Positions 27,128 through 34,529 of a stretch of DNA of 64,000 nucleotides are shown here, one piece after another. A program made the translations under genes and the position numbers. Each line of letters opens with the position of its first letter. Positions within the stretch are counted from its first letter, which is position 1. The notes under the pieces are model-generated. The model did no database searches, was not told the origin of the DNA, and was given only the letters and a program-made list of their open reading frames with translations. Origin of the DNA: Chryseobacterium oryctis (GTDB taxonomy: Bacteria; Bacteroidota; Bacteroidia; Flavobacteriales; Weeksellaceae); the NCBI RefSeq assembly GCF_025971925.1, contig NZ_JAPDHV010000002.1:554003-618002 (forward strand), in the 5' to 3' direction.

Positions 27128-28375
27128 ATGAAAGGAGGATTACAGTTTTTAAAGAATTTTTTTAGTAATCAGGGGCAGTATGTTCTTGTCTCTTTGCTAT
27201 TAGGAAAAATCTGTGCTTTTTTATCTTCTCTTTTTATTATAAAACTTTTACCTGAAAATGATTTTGGTGTAATGAGTATTGTGGCTGCGCTTTTTGCGGC
27301 ATTTGCATCATGTACCGGTTTAGGAAGCTATCAAAGTTTATTGAGGTTTGGAGCAGTTGCTGAAAGTGATGTTTTGAAACAAAAACTTTCAAGTTATCTT
27401 TTAATTAAAGGTTTTATTTACCAAATTATTCTTACTGTTATTTTTCTTGGGTGTAGTTTTTTTTACATCAAGAAATATGAAGATATTTTTTGGATTTTTT
27501 TGTTTTTTTCGATTCGTTTTGTTGGGTTTTATTTCTTTTATTTTATCCAGTCTGAGCTTAGAATTAACAATAAAAACAGAGAGTTTGCCAAGGTAAATAA
27601 TGTGGTTAATGTTTTAGGATTGATTATTTTATTAATCCTCACCTACTTTTTTCAGTTGAAAGGTTACTTGATTGCCATTGCTTTAACCCCGTTTTTATCT
27701 CTATTTTGGTTGAAGCTGTATGATATTTCAAAACCGAAACTTCCTTCTTTTTTTGATTCAAAGGAAATTTGGCGATATGCAATTCATACATCGGGAACTA
27801 CAATTCTTTCAGATGCACTATTTTCTGTAGATATAATTCTTTTAGGATTTTTATTGAACGAAAATGCGGTAGCCGGTTATAAAGTAGCTATTCTGATTCC
27901 TTCAAATGTTACTTTTTTGGCGTTGGCTTTCATGCAAAGTGATTTTCCTGTCTTAGCAAAAAATTATACGAATAAAATATTTCTTAAAAATTATATTTCA
28001 GGGTATTATAAATTGTTTATTCCTGTATGTTTGGGGATTTTTGTTGTATGCGCTCCGTTGAGTAAGATGATTCTGAAGTTGCTTTTTAAAGAAATTTATT
28101 CAGATAATTACTTACTTTTCATTGTTTTCATATTTACTTTTCTTATGAATATTTTATTCAGGAATTTATACGGAAATCTATTGTCTGCTGTAGGTAAAAT
28201 GTCATTAAATACTCAATGTTCTCTATTTTCATTAATTCTGTTGATTGTTTTGGCGTTTATTTTGGTTCCACATTTCGGAATTTTAGGAATGGCAATAAGT
28301 CTTTGTGTTACACTGCTTTGTTCGGGATTTATTTTGGCTTACTTCTTTCATAAGTACCTTAAAGAATTAAAATAA
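27128..28375 (+). CDS. Polysaccharide flippase (Wzx/MATE-like)
   Basis: 415 residues with about twelve membrane segments spread over the whole length and short loops, characteristic of oligosaccharide flippases. The N-terminal LVSLLLGKICAFLSSLFIIKLLPENDFGVMSIVAA region matches the polysaccharide biosynthesis (PST) family start. It should move lipid-linked glycan across the inner membrane. The ATG at 27128 is three bases after the upstream stop, so translation is likely coupled. No polymerase or ligase is encoded nearby. Confidence 0.88.
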   Translation: MKGGLQFLKNFFSNQGQYVLVSLLLGKICAFLSSLFIIKLLPENDFGVMSIVAALFAAFASCTGLGSYQSLLRFGAVAESDVLKQKLSSYLLIKGFIYQIILTVIFLGCSFFYIKKYEDIFWIFLFFSIRFVGFYFFYFIQSELRINNKNREFAKVNNVVNVLGLIILLILTYFFQLKGYLIAIALTPFLSLFWLKLYDISKPKLPSFFDSKEIWRYAIHTSGTTILSDALFSVDIILLGFLLNENAVAGYKVAILIPSNVTFLALAFMQSDFPVLAKNYTNKIFLKNYISGYYKLFIPVCLGIFVVCAPLSKMILKLLFKEIYSDNYLLFIVFIFTFLMNILFRNLYGNLLSAVGKMSLNTQCSLFSLILLIVLAFILVPHFGILGMAISLCVTLLCSGFILAYFFHKYLKELK

Positions 28376-28379
28376 GTTT

Positions 28380-28387
28380 TATCTTTG
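28380..28387 (+). promoter_or_regulatory. -7 promoter box of the small lipoprotein gene
   Basis: TATCTTTG, an exact TAnnTTTG match ending eight bases before the ATG at 28395, so the transcript would be nearly leaderless. Confidence 0.4.
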
Positions 28388-28394
28388 TTGGACA

Positions 28395-28898
28395 ATGAAA
28401 AATAATGTTTTCGGATTTTTAATAATTCTTTTTTCGCTTCTAAGTTGTGGAAGCGATGATGATTCTTTACAGAGAATAGACCAGATTTTTAATCTTTATA
28501 TGAAAAATAGCTCAGGACAGGATTTGTTGAATAGTAAGAAAGCAGGTTCTTATACAGCTATTTCGATGAATGATGTAAATGGGACAACAGATGTCGCTCC
28601 GGTTAATTATTCACTTAGAATGACTTCCGATTCCCTCTATTATATTGAATATCTTGCCGGTGCTAAAAGAATTACAATTGATTCAATAAGTCCTGAAGAT
28701 AGAACGTACGAATCTGAGATTGCTTTAAGATTATCAAAACCCGGAATTGGAGATGTTCCTGAAGTGACACAGGATACATTGAAAATTCAATATCATTGGA
28801 CGCCTTCCGTATTCGAAATTTCAAAAGTTTTTTATAACGATGAACTTAAATTTACGAAAGAACCAAATGTTCCGAATGTCGTTACTATCGTAAAATAA
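28395..28898 (+). CDS. Lipoprotein of unknown function
   Basis: 167 residues. The signal peptide ends in a lipobox (FSLLSCGS, Cys near 18) followed by an acidic GSDDD stretch, a common outer-membrane export signal in Bacteroidota. The mature part is rich in Thr and Asp and shows no family I can name (DGxT-like NDVNGTTDVAP, ITIDSISPEDRTYES). It has its own promoter box and lies between the flippase and serS. Probable beta-sheet envelope protein; function unknown. Confidence 0.65.
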   Translation: MKNNVFGFLIILFSLLSCGSDDDSLQRIDQIFNLYMKNSSGQDLLNSKKAGSYTAISMNDVNGTTDVAPVNYSLRMTSDSLYYIEYLAGAKRITIDSISPEDRTYESEIALRLSKPGIGDVPEVTQDTLKIQYHWTPSVFEISKVFYNDELKFTKEPNVPNVVTIVK

Positions 28899-28903
28899 TT
28901 TCA

Positions 28904-28911
28904 TAAATTTG
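28904..28911 (+). promoter_or_regulatory. -7 promoter box of serS
   Basis: TAAATTTG is an exact TAnnTTTG match 55 bases before the serS ATG. No convincing -33 element. Confidence 0.4.
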
Positions 28912-28966
28912 CAAAAGTGTTAGCATTTTTAGTGACTAACATTCTAATAACTAACATCTAAATAAA

Positions 28967-30235
28967 ATGTTACAAGTCAATTTTTTGCGCGACAACAAAG
29001 AACGCGTTTTAGAAGGTCTTAAGAAAAGACAATTCAAGAATCTTGAGTTGGTAGACGAGGCTATTGCTACTGATGAAGAAAGAAAAAAAATTCAGTTTGA
29101 ATTAGATTCTCAACTTTCCGAAATCAATAAAATCTCCAAAGAAATTGGGATTTTAATGAAAGAAGGAAAAAAAGAAGAAGCTGAATCTGCAAAATCTAAA
29201 ACTGCACAATATAAAGAGTCGACGTCGGAATTGAAGTCTCAATTAGATGTAAAAGAGAAGACTTTGTTAGACATTTTATACCAAATTCCAAACATTCCGA
29301 ATGAATTGGTTAAAAATGGTGCTTCTGCTGATGATAACGAGATTATTTATCAATCTCATGATGTTGAAGGTTTGGGAGAAGGTGCAATTCCTCATTGGGA
29401 GTTGGCAAAAAAATATAATCTAATCGATTTTGAATTGGGCGTTAAAATTGCAGGTGCTGGTTTCCCTGTTTATTTAGGAAAAGGAGCGAGGTTACAAAGA
29501 GCTTTGGTTCAGTATTTTTTAGATAAAAATGTTGAGAAAGGATATATGGAAGTAAATCCGCCTCACGTTGTAAATGAAGCTTCGGGATATGGAACAGGTC
29601 AATTGCCAGATAAAGAAGGTCAAATGTATCATATTGGTTTAGATGATTTATATTTAATTCCAACAGCTGAAGTTCCTGTTACGAATTTGTATCGTGATGT
29701 TTTATTTGAGGAGAAAGATTTACCGATTAAAAACACTGCTTTTTCTCAATGTTACAGAAGAGAAGCGGGAAGTTATGGTGCTCATGTAAGAGGATTAAAC
29801 CGTCTTCACCAATTTGAAAAAGTAGAAATCGTAAGAATTGAAAAACCTGAAAATTCTTATGCTGTTTTGGAGGAAATGGTAGAGCATATTAAAGAAATTT
29901 TAACCGACCTAGAACTTCCGTATAGAGTTTTAAGACTTTGTGGAGGAGATACAGGTTTTGCATCTGCAATGACGTATGATTTTGAGGTTTGGAGTGCTGC
30001 TCAGGAAAAATGGTTAGAAGTAAGCTCAGTTTCTAATTTTGAAACTTTCCAGGCAAACAGATTGAAGTGTCGCTATAAAGCTGACGGAAAATCTCAGCTA
30101 GTTCATACATTAAACGGTTCTGCCATGGCATTACCAAGAATTATGGCTGCTTTGCTTGAAAATAATCAAACCGAAGAAGGAATTAAGCTTCCTAAAAAAA
30201 TTGCTGAATATGCAAGATTTAATTTGATTAACTAA
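28967..30235 (+). CDS. serS: Serine-tRNA ligase
   Basis: 422 residues, standard length. The N-terminal antiparallel coiled-coil arm (about 25-105: FELDSQLSEINKISKEI, ESTSELKSQLDVKEK) that grips the tRNA long variable arm is followed by a class II core. Core motifs are TAEVPVTNLY, FSQCYRREAGSYG (motif 2), and the C-terminal NGSAMALPRIMAALLENNQ (motif 3). It charges tRNA-Ser and tRNA-Sec. It is followed by a long perfect hairpin terminator. Confidence 0.98.
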   Translation: MLQVNFLRDNKERVLEGLKKRQFKNLELVDEAIATDEERKKIQFELDSQLSEINKISKEIGILMKEGKKEEAESAKSKTAQYKESTSELKSQLDVKEKTLLDILYQIPNIPNELVKNGASADDNEIIYQSHDVEGLGEGAIPHWELAKKYNLIDFELGVKIAGAGFPVYLGKGARLQRALVQYFLDKNVEKGYMEVNPPHVVNEASGYGTGQLPDKEGQMYHIGLDDLYLIPTAEVPVTNLYRDVLFEEKDLPIKNTAFSQCYRREAGSYGAHVRGLNRLHQFEKVEIVRIEKPENSYAVLEEMVEHIKEILTDLELPYRVLRLCGGDTGFASAMTYDFEVWSAAQEKWLEVSSVSNFETFQANRLKCRYKADGKSQLVHTLNGSAMALPRIMAALLENNQTEEGIKLPKKIAEYARFNLIN

Positions 30236-30255
30236 TCAATTTTAAAATTCAATTA

Positions 30256-30305
30256 AATAAAGCTAAGAGGCTGTCTCACTTTTGAGACAGCCTCTTAGCT
30301 TTATT
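30256..30305. terminator. Long perfect hairpin (23-bp stem) after serS
   Basis: Two 23-base arms (30256-30278 and 30283-30305) are perfectly complementary around a four-base loop. The core is GAGGCTGTCTCA and its complement. T-rich ends on both sides allow it to act in both directions. The stem is unusually long and exact for an ordinary terminator. Confidence 0.75.
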
Positions 30306-30392
30306 GCTTTGTTAATAGAATATCTTTTGAAAAATTAAGGTGAACAGCATCATATTTGCTTTACATACACGTCATGTTGATAATTTTAGTTC

Positions 30393-30860
30393 TTAATCAA
30401 CATCTTTAATTTCAAGATTTGCCGCTTTTAAAATAAGTTCTGTGGCTTCATAAAATTTTCCATGATAATCTTTTGATATTCCATAAATATTGAGTTTCTT
30501 TTCTAGAGTATCTTTTTTTAGAGTTATGGAATTGTTTCCTCCATCTAAAATTCCTACAAGATAATTTTGTTTTTGAGGTACTTCTAACTCTCCTTGCTTT
30601 ATACTTAAAATAATACCAGAAACTTGCTGATATTGTTCATAAGAAATCCTTTTCTTGTCAAAAAACTCTCCTTTTCTAAAAATCTTTACTATTACAGGTC
30701 TTTTTTTCTTTTTGTGAGTAGGAATTAATGTAACGACTAATTTGTCTCCTCCTATTACAACAGCATTCATATGATTAAACTCAATGAATTCAGGATTGAC
30801 ATTTTTTATTGTGCAAGAAGTTAATAAAACTAATAAACTGATTATTAATGGATGTTTCAT
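30393..30860 (-). CDS. Small lipoprotein, last gene of the accessory lipoprotein cluster
   Basis: 155 residues from MKHPLIIS at 30860; the frame extends to 30914 but the added residues precede a normal lipoprotein signal. The lipobox is LLTSCT (Cys near 14). The mature part has NPEFIEFNHMNA, a cluster of Lys (THKKKKRP), LDGGNNSI and a C-terminal FYEATELILKAANL. It is clearly paralogous to the next gene upstream (30929-31393). No known family is recognised. Its place downstream of a large linker-containing lipoprotein could fit a protective role, but this is inference. Confidence 0.65.
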   Translation of the reverse strand: MKHPLIISLLVLLTSCTIKNVNPEFIEFNHMNAVVIGGDKLVVTLIPTHKKKKRPVIVKIFRKGEFFDKKRISYEQYQQVSGIILSIKQGELEVPQKQNYLVGILDGGNNSITLKKDTLEKKLNIYGISKDYHGKFYEATELILKAANLEIKDVD

Positions 30861-30928
30861 TTGTTTTTTTATCCCTGTAAATTCTCCTAATATCTTTTGG
30901 AGTTGTTTTATCATATCGCTACTATTCT

Positions 30929-31393
30929 CTATTTGGTAGTTGTAATATCAAACATAGCAGATTTTGTAATCAATTCACAAGCATTATAGAAAGCATTATA
31001 GAAACCATTATTATATTCCTTATTAAGAACCTGAGAATGATATTTTTTAATTACATTTCCTTTTCTATATTCAATTATATTAGAGCCTCCGTCCGCAAAA
31101 ACTATTGTTGAATCTTGACTATTCTCGTTAATTTTTAAAATAGAATCAATAATATTTTGATACTCTTTTTCGTTGATTGGTTTTCTTATATGAGTTTTTC
31201 CATGATAAGTAAGCTCAACAATCCTTTCATTGTTATGTTTTTTTTGAGAAGAAAGAATCCTAATCAGGATTTTATCACTTATTTTTAGCGTGGGACATTC
31301 ATGTTTAAATTCTACATATTCAAATTCATTTTTTTGAGATGTACAACAAGAAATGAATAATAAAATTAACAAATATAAAACCTTAATATTCAT
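30929..31393 (-). CDS. Small lipoprotein, paralogue of the neighbouring gene
   Basis: 154 residues. The signal peptide ends in lipobox FISCCT (Cys near 17). Segments shared with 30393-30860 are FEYVEFKHE, the ADGGSN turn, a central RKPINEKEYQNIID versus KRISYEQYQQVSG helix, and the closing FYNACELITKSAMFD. The two are tandem paralogues at low identity, so the duplication is old. Just upstream, at 31396-31440, is the 3' relic of a DUF6705 gene. Function unknown; envelope location follows from the lipobox. Confidence 0.65.
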   Translation of the reverse strand: MNIKVLYLLILLFISCCTSQKNEFEYVEFKHECPTLKISDKILIRILSSQKKHNNERIVELTYHGKTHIRKPINEKEYQNIIDSILKINENSQDSTIVFADGGSNIIEYRKGNVIKKYHSQVLNKEYNNGFYNAFYNACELITKSAMFDITTTK

Positions 31394-31395
31394 AT

Positions 31396-31440
31396 CTACT
31401 GCTTTATTAAAGTCATTTCTCCTCTCGGCGTTCCTTCTTA
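31396..31440 (-). pseudogene. C-terminal relic of a DUF6705 gene
   Basis: On the minus strand this stretch encodes EGTPRGEMTLIKQ then a stop, almost the same as the end of the intact DUF6705 protein nearby (EMPRGDMTLIKQ, stop at 32050). An in-frame stop lies just before it and nothing else of the gene is left. It shows that a second DUF6705 copy was once here and was lost or replaced. Confidence 0.75.
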
Positions 31441-31510
31441 CGATATATCAACTATAATTTTTAAAAATCTAATCTTTTACTGCTTATTAATTTAGATTCT
31501 GATGGTCTTA

Positions 31511-32011
31511 CTATAAACCCAATCTTTCTTTTAATGTCGTATTCTTTTTATTTAAAAATAATTTTTTTATACTTTTTCCATTTTTCCCTACAAAGCCTTT
31601 ATCATTATGTTTCAAAGCATCGAATTGATATTTCATGTGGATAAATTTTCCATCAATATTTTTTGATAAATAGAGTAAAACATATTCATGTTTTTCAAAA
31701 TCGGGTCTTCCATAGTGATCATAAGCTTCAAACTCAAGAGTATCTTTGTTTATTTTATTAAATACATTTTGTAAAACCTGATATTTACATATGAATTCTT
31801 CGTCCATATTGATTATAATTATTGAATCATTCGAATTAGGGTCTTTGATTTTTTGCTTAAAGTTCGAATTAATTTTTTTTACATCAATTTTCTTTCCAAC
31901 AAAAGCATAAAGATTCATATTACTATTTTCTTGATAAAAATTTGAACTGGTTTGTTTGTAAGAGTTACAACTCCATAAAAAAAATAATAATAACAGAATT
32001 ATTGCCTTCAT
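31511..32011 (-). CDS. Small lipoprotein of unknown function
   Basis: 166 residues. A short, very hydrophobic signal ends in lipobox FLWSCNS (Cys near 15). The mature part is basic and hydrophilic (KKIDVKKINSNFKQKIKD, DSIIIINMDEEFICKY, HYGRPDFEKHEYVLLY). No family is recognised and it is not visibly related to the pair downstream. It sits between an intact and a degraded DUF6705 copy in the same orientation, so it belongs to the same accessory cluster. Confidence 0.6.
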   Translation of the reverse strand: MKAIILLLLFFLWSCNSYKQTSSNFYQENSNMNLYAFVGKKIDVKKINSNFKQKIKDPNSNDSIIIINMDEEFICKYQVLQNVFNKINKDTLEFEAYDHYGRPDFEKHEYVLLYLSKNIDGKFIHMKYQFDALKHNDKGFVGKNGKSIKKLFLNKKNTTLKERLGL

Positions 32012-32049
32012 TCGTTTTTAATTTAAGTAATTATTTAAATAGATAATTA

Positions 32050-32586
32050 TTACTGTTTTATTAAAGTCATATCTCCTCTCGGCATTTCGTTGTAAGGTGC
32101 ACAACCGGTATCATCTGTTATTAATGTTTGTTGTGTAACGTATTTCCAGTGCATTTGTGTCTTCTGAGAATTGTCAAAATTTAAAACAACCTGCCCTTCT
32201 ATACATAAGTCTGTAAATAATAAGCGTAACCTATCCTTTGTACTATTTACAAAGCCTAAACTTTTTATCTTTGCTTTTTCTTCCGGTAAATTATATGTAG
32301 AATATAACTCATTCCCACTAGCATCCAACATTTTATAGCGACCAACAATTCTATCTTTATAATATTTACCTAAAGGTTGATAGTGTTTTATTTTAAAAAA
32401 AGTTATCACAAAAGTTTTTCCTTCAAAGGTTCCCTGCCATGTTCCTTCATAAGGATTAAGATCGTTGTTTATATCTTTATAATATGCTCCTTCTATATGG
32501 AAACCTTTGGTTCCTAATGGAATTATTTGTTGCTGTGCTGTGCAACTAATGCATATAAAACTGAGTATAAATAGTATATTTTTCAT
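32050..32586 (-). CDS. DUF6705 family lipoprotein
   Basis: 178 residues from MKNILFIL at 32586; a longer frame to 32670 would overlap the upstream gene. The lipobox is FICISCTAQ (Cys near 15). The mature part shows the family pattern: IPLGTKGFHIEGAYYKDINNDLNPYEGTW, TFFKIKHYQ, a YKDRIVGRY strand and the C-terminal MPRGDMTLIKQ. DUF6705 is, as I recall it, a Chryseobacterium-rich family of unknown function. It starts 22 bases past the stop of a large lipoprotein with a possible protease domain, so a role linked to that protein is plausible but unproven. Confidence 0.75.
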   Translation of the reverse strand: MKNILFILSFICISCTAQQQIIPLGTKGFHIEGAYYKDINNDLNPYEGTWQGTFEGKTFVITFFKIKHYQPLGKYYKDRIVGRYKMLDASGNELYSTYNLPEEKAKIKSLGFVNSTKDRLRLLFTDLCIEGQVVLNFDNSQKTQMHWKYVTQQTLITDDTGCAPYNEMPRGDMTLIKQ

Positions 32587-32608
32587 AATTAGGATAAAGT
32601 TAAAAAAT

Positions 32609-33970
32609 TTATAAACATTTATTTTCTGTTGGAGATCCATATTCATCATAATTGATTTTTTCCACCACATTGCTGCTTCCTTCTATTTTGAATAATACGA
32701 CATCCTTAAAATTCATTTTCTTCAATGTATCATTGAAGAGTTTCTGCAGATCTGTATGGGTTAATTCACCTTGTTCAGTTTGAATATCTTGAGCTTCATC
32801 CGTATACCATGCTTTTAAAGAATCTAATTGTTGTTCTGTGAATTCAGCAGGTAGGTTTGTACCATTACCTGTGTACTGTATTTGGTATATATTGGTAATG
32901 CTATCGGGATCAGAAGCTACCATTCCTCCAAAAACCTGATCCATAGGAGTGCCATTGCTCATTGCGTTCTTCAGGATAACTAGGAAAGTATTGATGTCTG
33001 CAGGAGAAAAAATCTTTACAGATACATTACCATCTTTTTTATTCAGATGCGTATGGCTGTATCCGTATGTTGTAGGAAATATACCTACTTTCATTTTGTC
33101 AGGATTGGTAGCATCCGGATTTAGTGGGTTTGTTTGTGTTGTTGGATTTCCGTCAGGTCCTGTGATGGTTGTAAATCCATATCCAGTTTCTTTGGGATCG
33201 GATACTTTTCCTTTCAAAGCTTCATATCGTGATTTTACAGCAGTGTTATTAAATATACTTTTTGCTTTCTCGCAAGGGTTTTGAACAGGAGTTTGGGGAT
33301 AAGGATACCCACCATTTCCTCCACCAGAACCGCCACCACTTCCTGTTCCTCCGCCTCCAGTTGAGCCGCCACAGCTTCCACTTTCATATATACTCTGGCA
33401 ATCTAGAGCGGGTCCGGTGCAATGGGTTTCGTAGTAGGTATATGTTGGTCCTGCGCTTCCATCTTCGTTCGTCCATGTCCAAGTAATCTCTGTAGTTAGG
33501 CAACCTTTGTTGGTTAGTGAAGTATTTGCCATTCCATCTGTTGCAGTTATTTTGTATCGGCTTCTGTCGTTAAAGACGAGAGCATTGAAGAATTTTTTAG
33601 ATTCTTCATTGTCTTTTCTTCTAAAAAATACTCTGTCACCCTCTTTTTCAACGACGAGTATAAAATTTACTTTACCATTCTTTATAACGGGAGCCTCTAG
33701 AAAGGTTTCTTTTGTTCCCATTGTTATTGCATAATCCCAATAGATGTTTCCGAAATTGGCTGTGAAATAATTTTCGTCACCATACTTTTCGAAAACTTTT
33801 ATCACGTTTTCGATGTACCTTTCATCTTCTTTCCAGAGGCTTTTAGAATGGTATTCTTTAGATTGGGGATTTACAGAGGTAGTAATCTCATCGTGTACAC
33901 AGGAGTGCAGCATAAAGGCAAATGCTGTCATCAGCAGAAGCCGAAGAACTAAATTTTTCTTCATAGACAT
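32609..33970 (-). CDS. Large lipoprotein with Gly-rich linker and possible JAB/JAMM-type domain
   Basis: 453 residues (a second Met at 33964 gives MKKNLVLR and may be the true start). The lipobox Cys is residue 24 (LHSCVH). Residues 25-200 form a Cys-containing N-terminal domain (FLEAPVIKNGKVNFILVVEKEGDRVFFRR). A linker of nearly pure Gly/Ser spans 201-221. The C-terminal domain (about 230-453) contains KETGYGF (Glu261), YSHTHL (His306, His308) and FSPAD (Ser322, Asp325), the residue order of a JAMM metalloprotease site, though the spacing after the His pair is longer than the classic motif. The two-domain layout with variable tail resembles secreted toxins or effectors. Not verified. Confidence 0.7.
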   Translation of the reverse strand: MSMKKNLVLRLLLMTAFAFMLHSCVHDEITTSVNPQSKEYHSKSLWKEDERYIENVIKVFEKYGDENYFTANFGNIYWDYAITMGTKETFLEAPVIKNGKVNFILVVEKEGDRVFFRRKDNEESKKFFNALVFNDRSRYKITATDGMANTSLTNKGCLTTEITWTWTNEDGSAGPTYTYYETHCTGPALDCQSIYESGSCGGSTGGGGTGSGGGSGGGNGGYPYPQTPVQNPCEKAKSIFNNTAVKSRYEALKGKVSDPKETGYGFTTITGPDGNPTTQTNPLNPDATNPDKMKVGIFPTTYGYSHTHLNKKDGNVSVKIFSPADINTFLVILKNAMSNGTPMDQVFGGMVASDPDSITNIYQIQYTGNGTNLPAEFTEQQLDSLKAWYTDEAQDIQTEQGELTHTDLQKLFNDTLKKMNFKDVVLFKIEGSSNVVEKINYDEYGSPTENKCL

Positions 33971-34008
33971 TTGGTGTTTTTAATTTGTTAAATATAATAT
34001 TTTTTCTT

Positions 34009-34028
34009 TAATCACAATCATGTGATTA
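34009..34028. promoter_or_regulatory. Dyad in the divergent intergenic region
   Basis: TAATCAC (34009-34015) and GTGATTA (34022-34028) form a perfect 7-bp inverted repeat with a six-base centre, between the large lipoprotein gene and the XRE regulator gene. It is a candidate operator. Confidence 0.35.
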
Positions 34029-34072
34029 TCTTTTAGCAAAACTAATTGTAATTCTGTCTTTTTATTAACAAA

Positions 34073-34095
34073 ATATTGCTATTTTTGAGCAAAAT
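34073..34095 (+). promoter_or_regulatory. Promoter box and overlapping dyad of the XRE regulator
   Basis: TATTTTTG at 34080-34087 matches the -7 consensus TAnnTTTG. It is bracketed by ATATTGCT on the left and AGCAAAAT on the right, complementary at seven of eight positions. A repressor bound there would block the promoter, as in autoregulated XRE genes. Confidence 0.4.
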
Positions 34096-34104
34096 AATGC
34101 TAAA

Positions 34105-34464
34105 ATGAGTATAGGAAGCAAAGTAAGAAAGTACAGAGAAGCCAAAGGCTTATCTCAGGAAGATTTGGCTTTTCGCCTTGATGTGGCACAAACCACGATC
34201 TCCAGTATAGAGTCTGATAAAAGTGTTCCTAATTCTATACTTCTTAATAAAATAGCTCAGGAACTGGATGTCAATATTAATGATATTTTGGATGAAGGAA
34301 ATACCCAAATTAATAATATAGAAAGAAATGAAGGGGTAATAAGTTTTGATACTAATACAGTTAATATGCTTTCAGAAAAACTTATAGAACAATACGAAGA
34401 GCGCATAAAAGAACTGAAGGAGCAGGTAGAATTTTGGAAGCATAAAGCGGGAGAAAGCAAATAA
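34105..34464 (+). CDS. XRE-family transcriptional regulator
   Basis: 119 residues. The N-terminal HTH_3 domain (1-60) has SIGSKVRKYREAKGLSQEDLAFRLDVAQTTISSIE, with LSQEDLA and TTISSIE marking the two DNA-contact helices. The C-terminal half ends in a charged helix (EKLIEQYEERIKELKEQVEFW), probably a dimer-forming coiled coil. It is divergent from the large lipoprotein gene and so is the best candidate for its regulator. A dyad overlaps its own -7 box. Confidence 0.88.
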   Translation: MSIGSKVRKYREAKGLSQEDLAFRLDVAQTTISSIESDKSVPNSILLNKIAQELDVNINDILDEGNTQINNIERNEGVISFDTNTVNMLSEKLIEQYEERIKELKEQVEFWKHKAGESK

Positions 34465-34480
34465 ATTTTTATAAAAAACT

Positions 34481-34520
34481 AAACAAATCCCATCGAAAAT
34501 TTCGGTGGGGTTTGTTTTAT
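34481..34520. terminator. Bidirectional terminator between the XRE gene and the TauE/SafE gene
   Basis: A 17-base arm starting AAACAAATCCCATCG pairs with TCGGTGGGGTTTGTTT allowing two G-U pairs. T-runs follow on both strands, so it serves both convergent genes. Confidence 0.75.
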
Positions 34521-34529
34521 CTTAAATTG

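Noticed and set aside
33300-33370. A repeat-like GC-rich run that could be a short tandem repeat element
   Set aside because: It encodes the Gly/Ser linker of the large lipoprotein and needs no other explanation.
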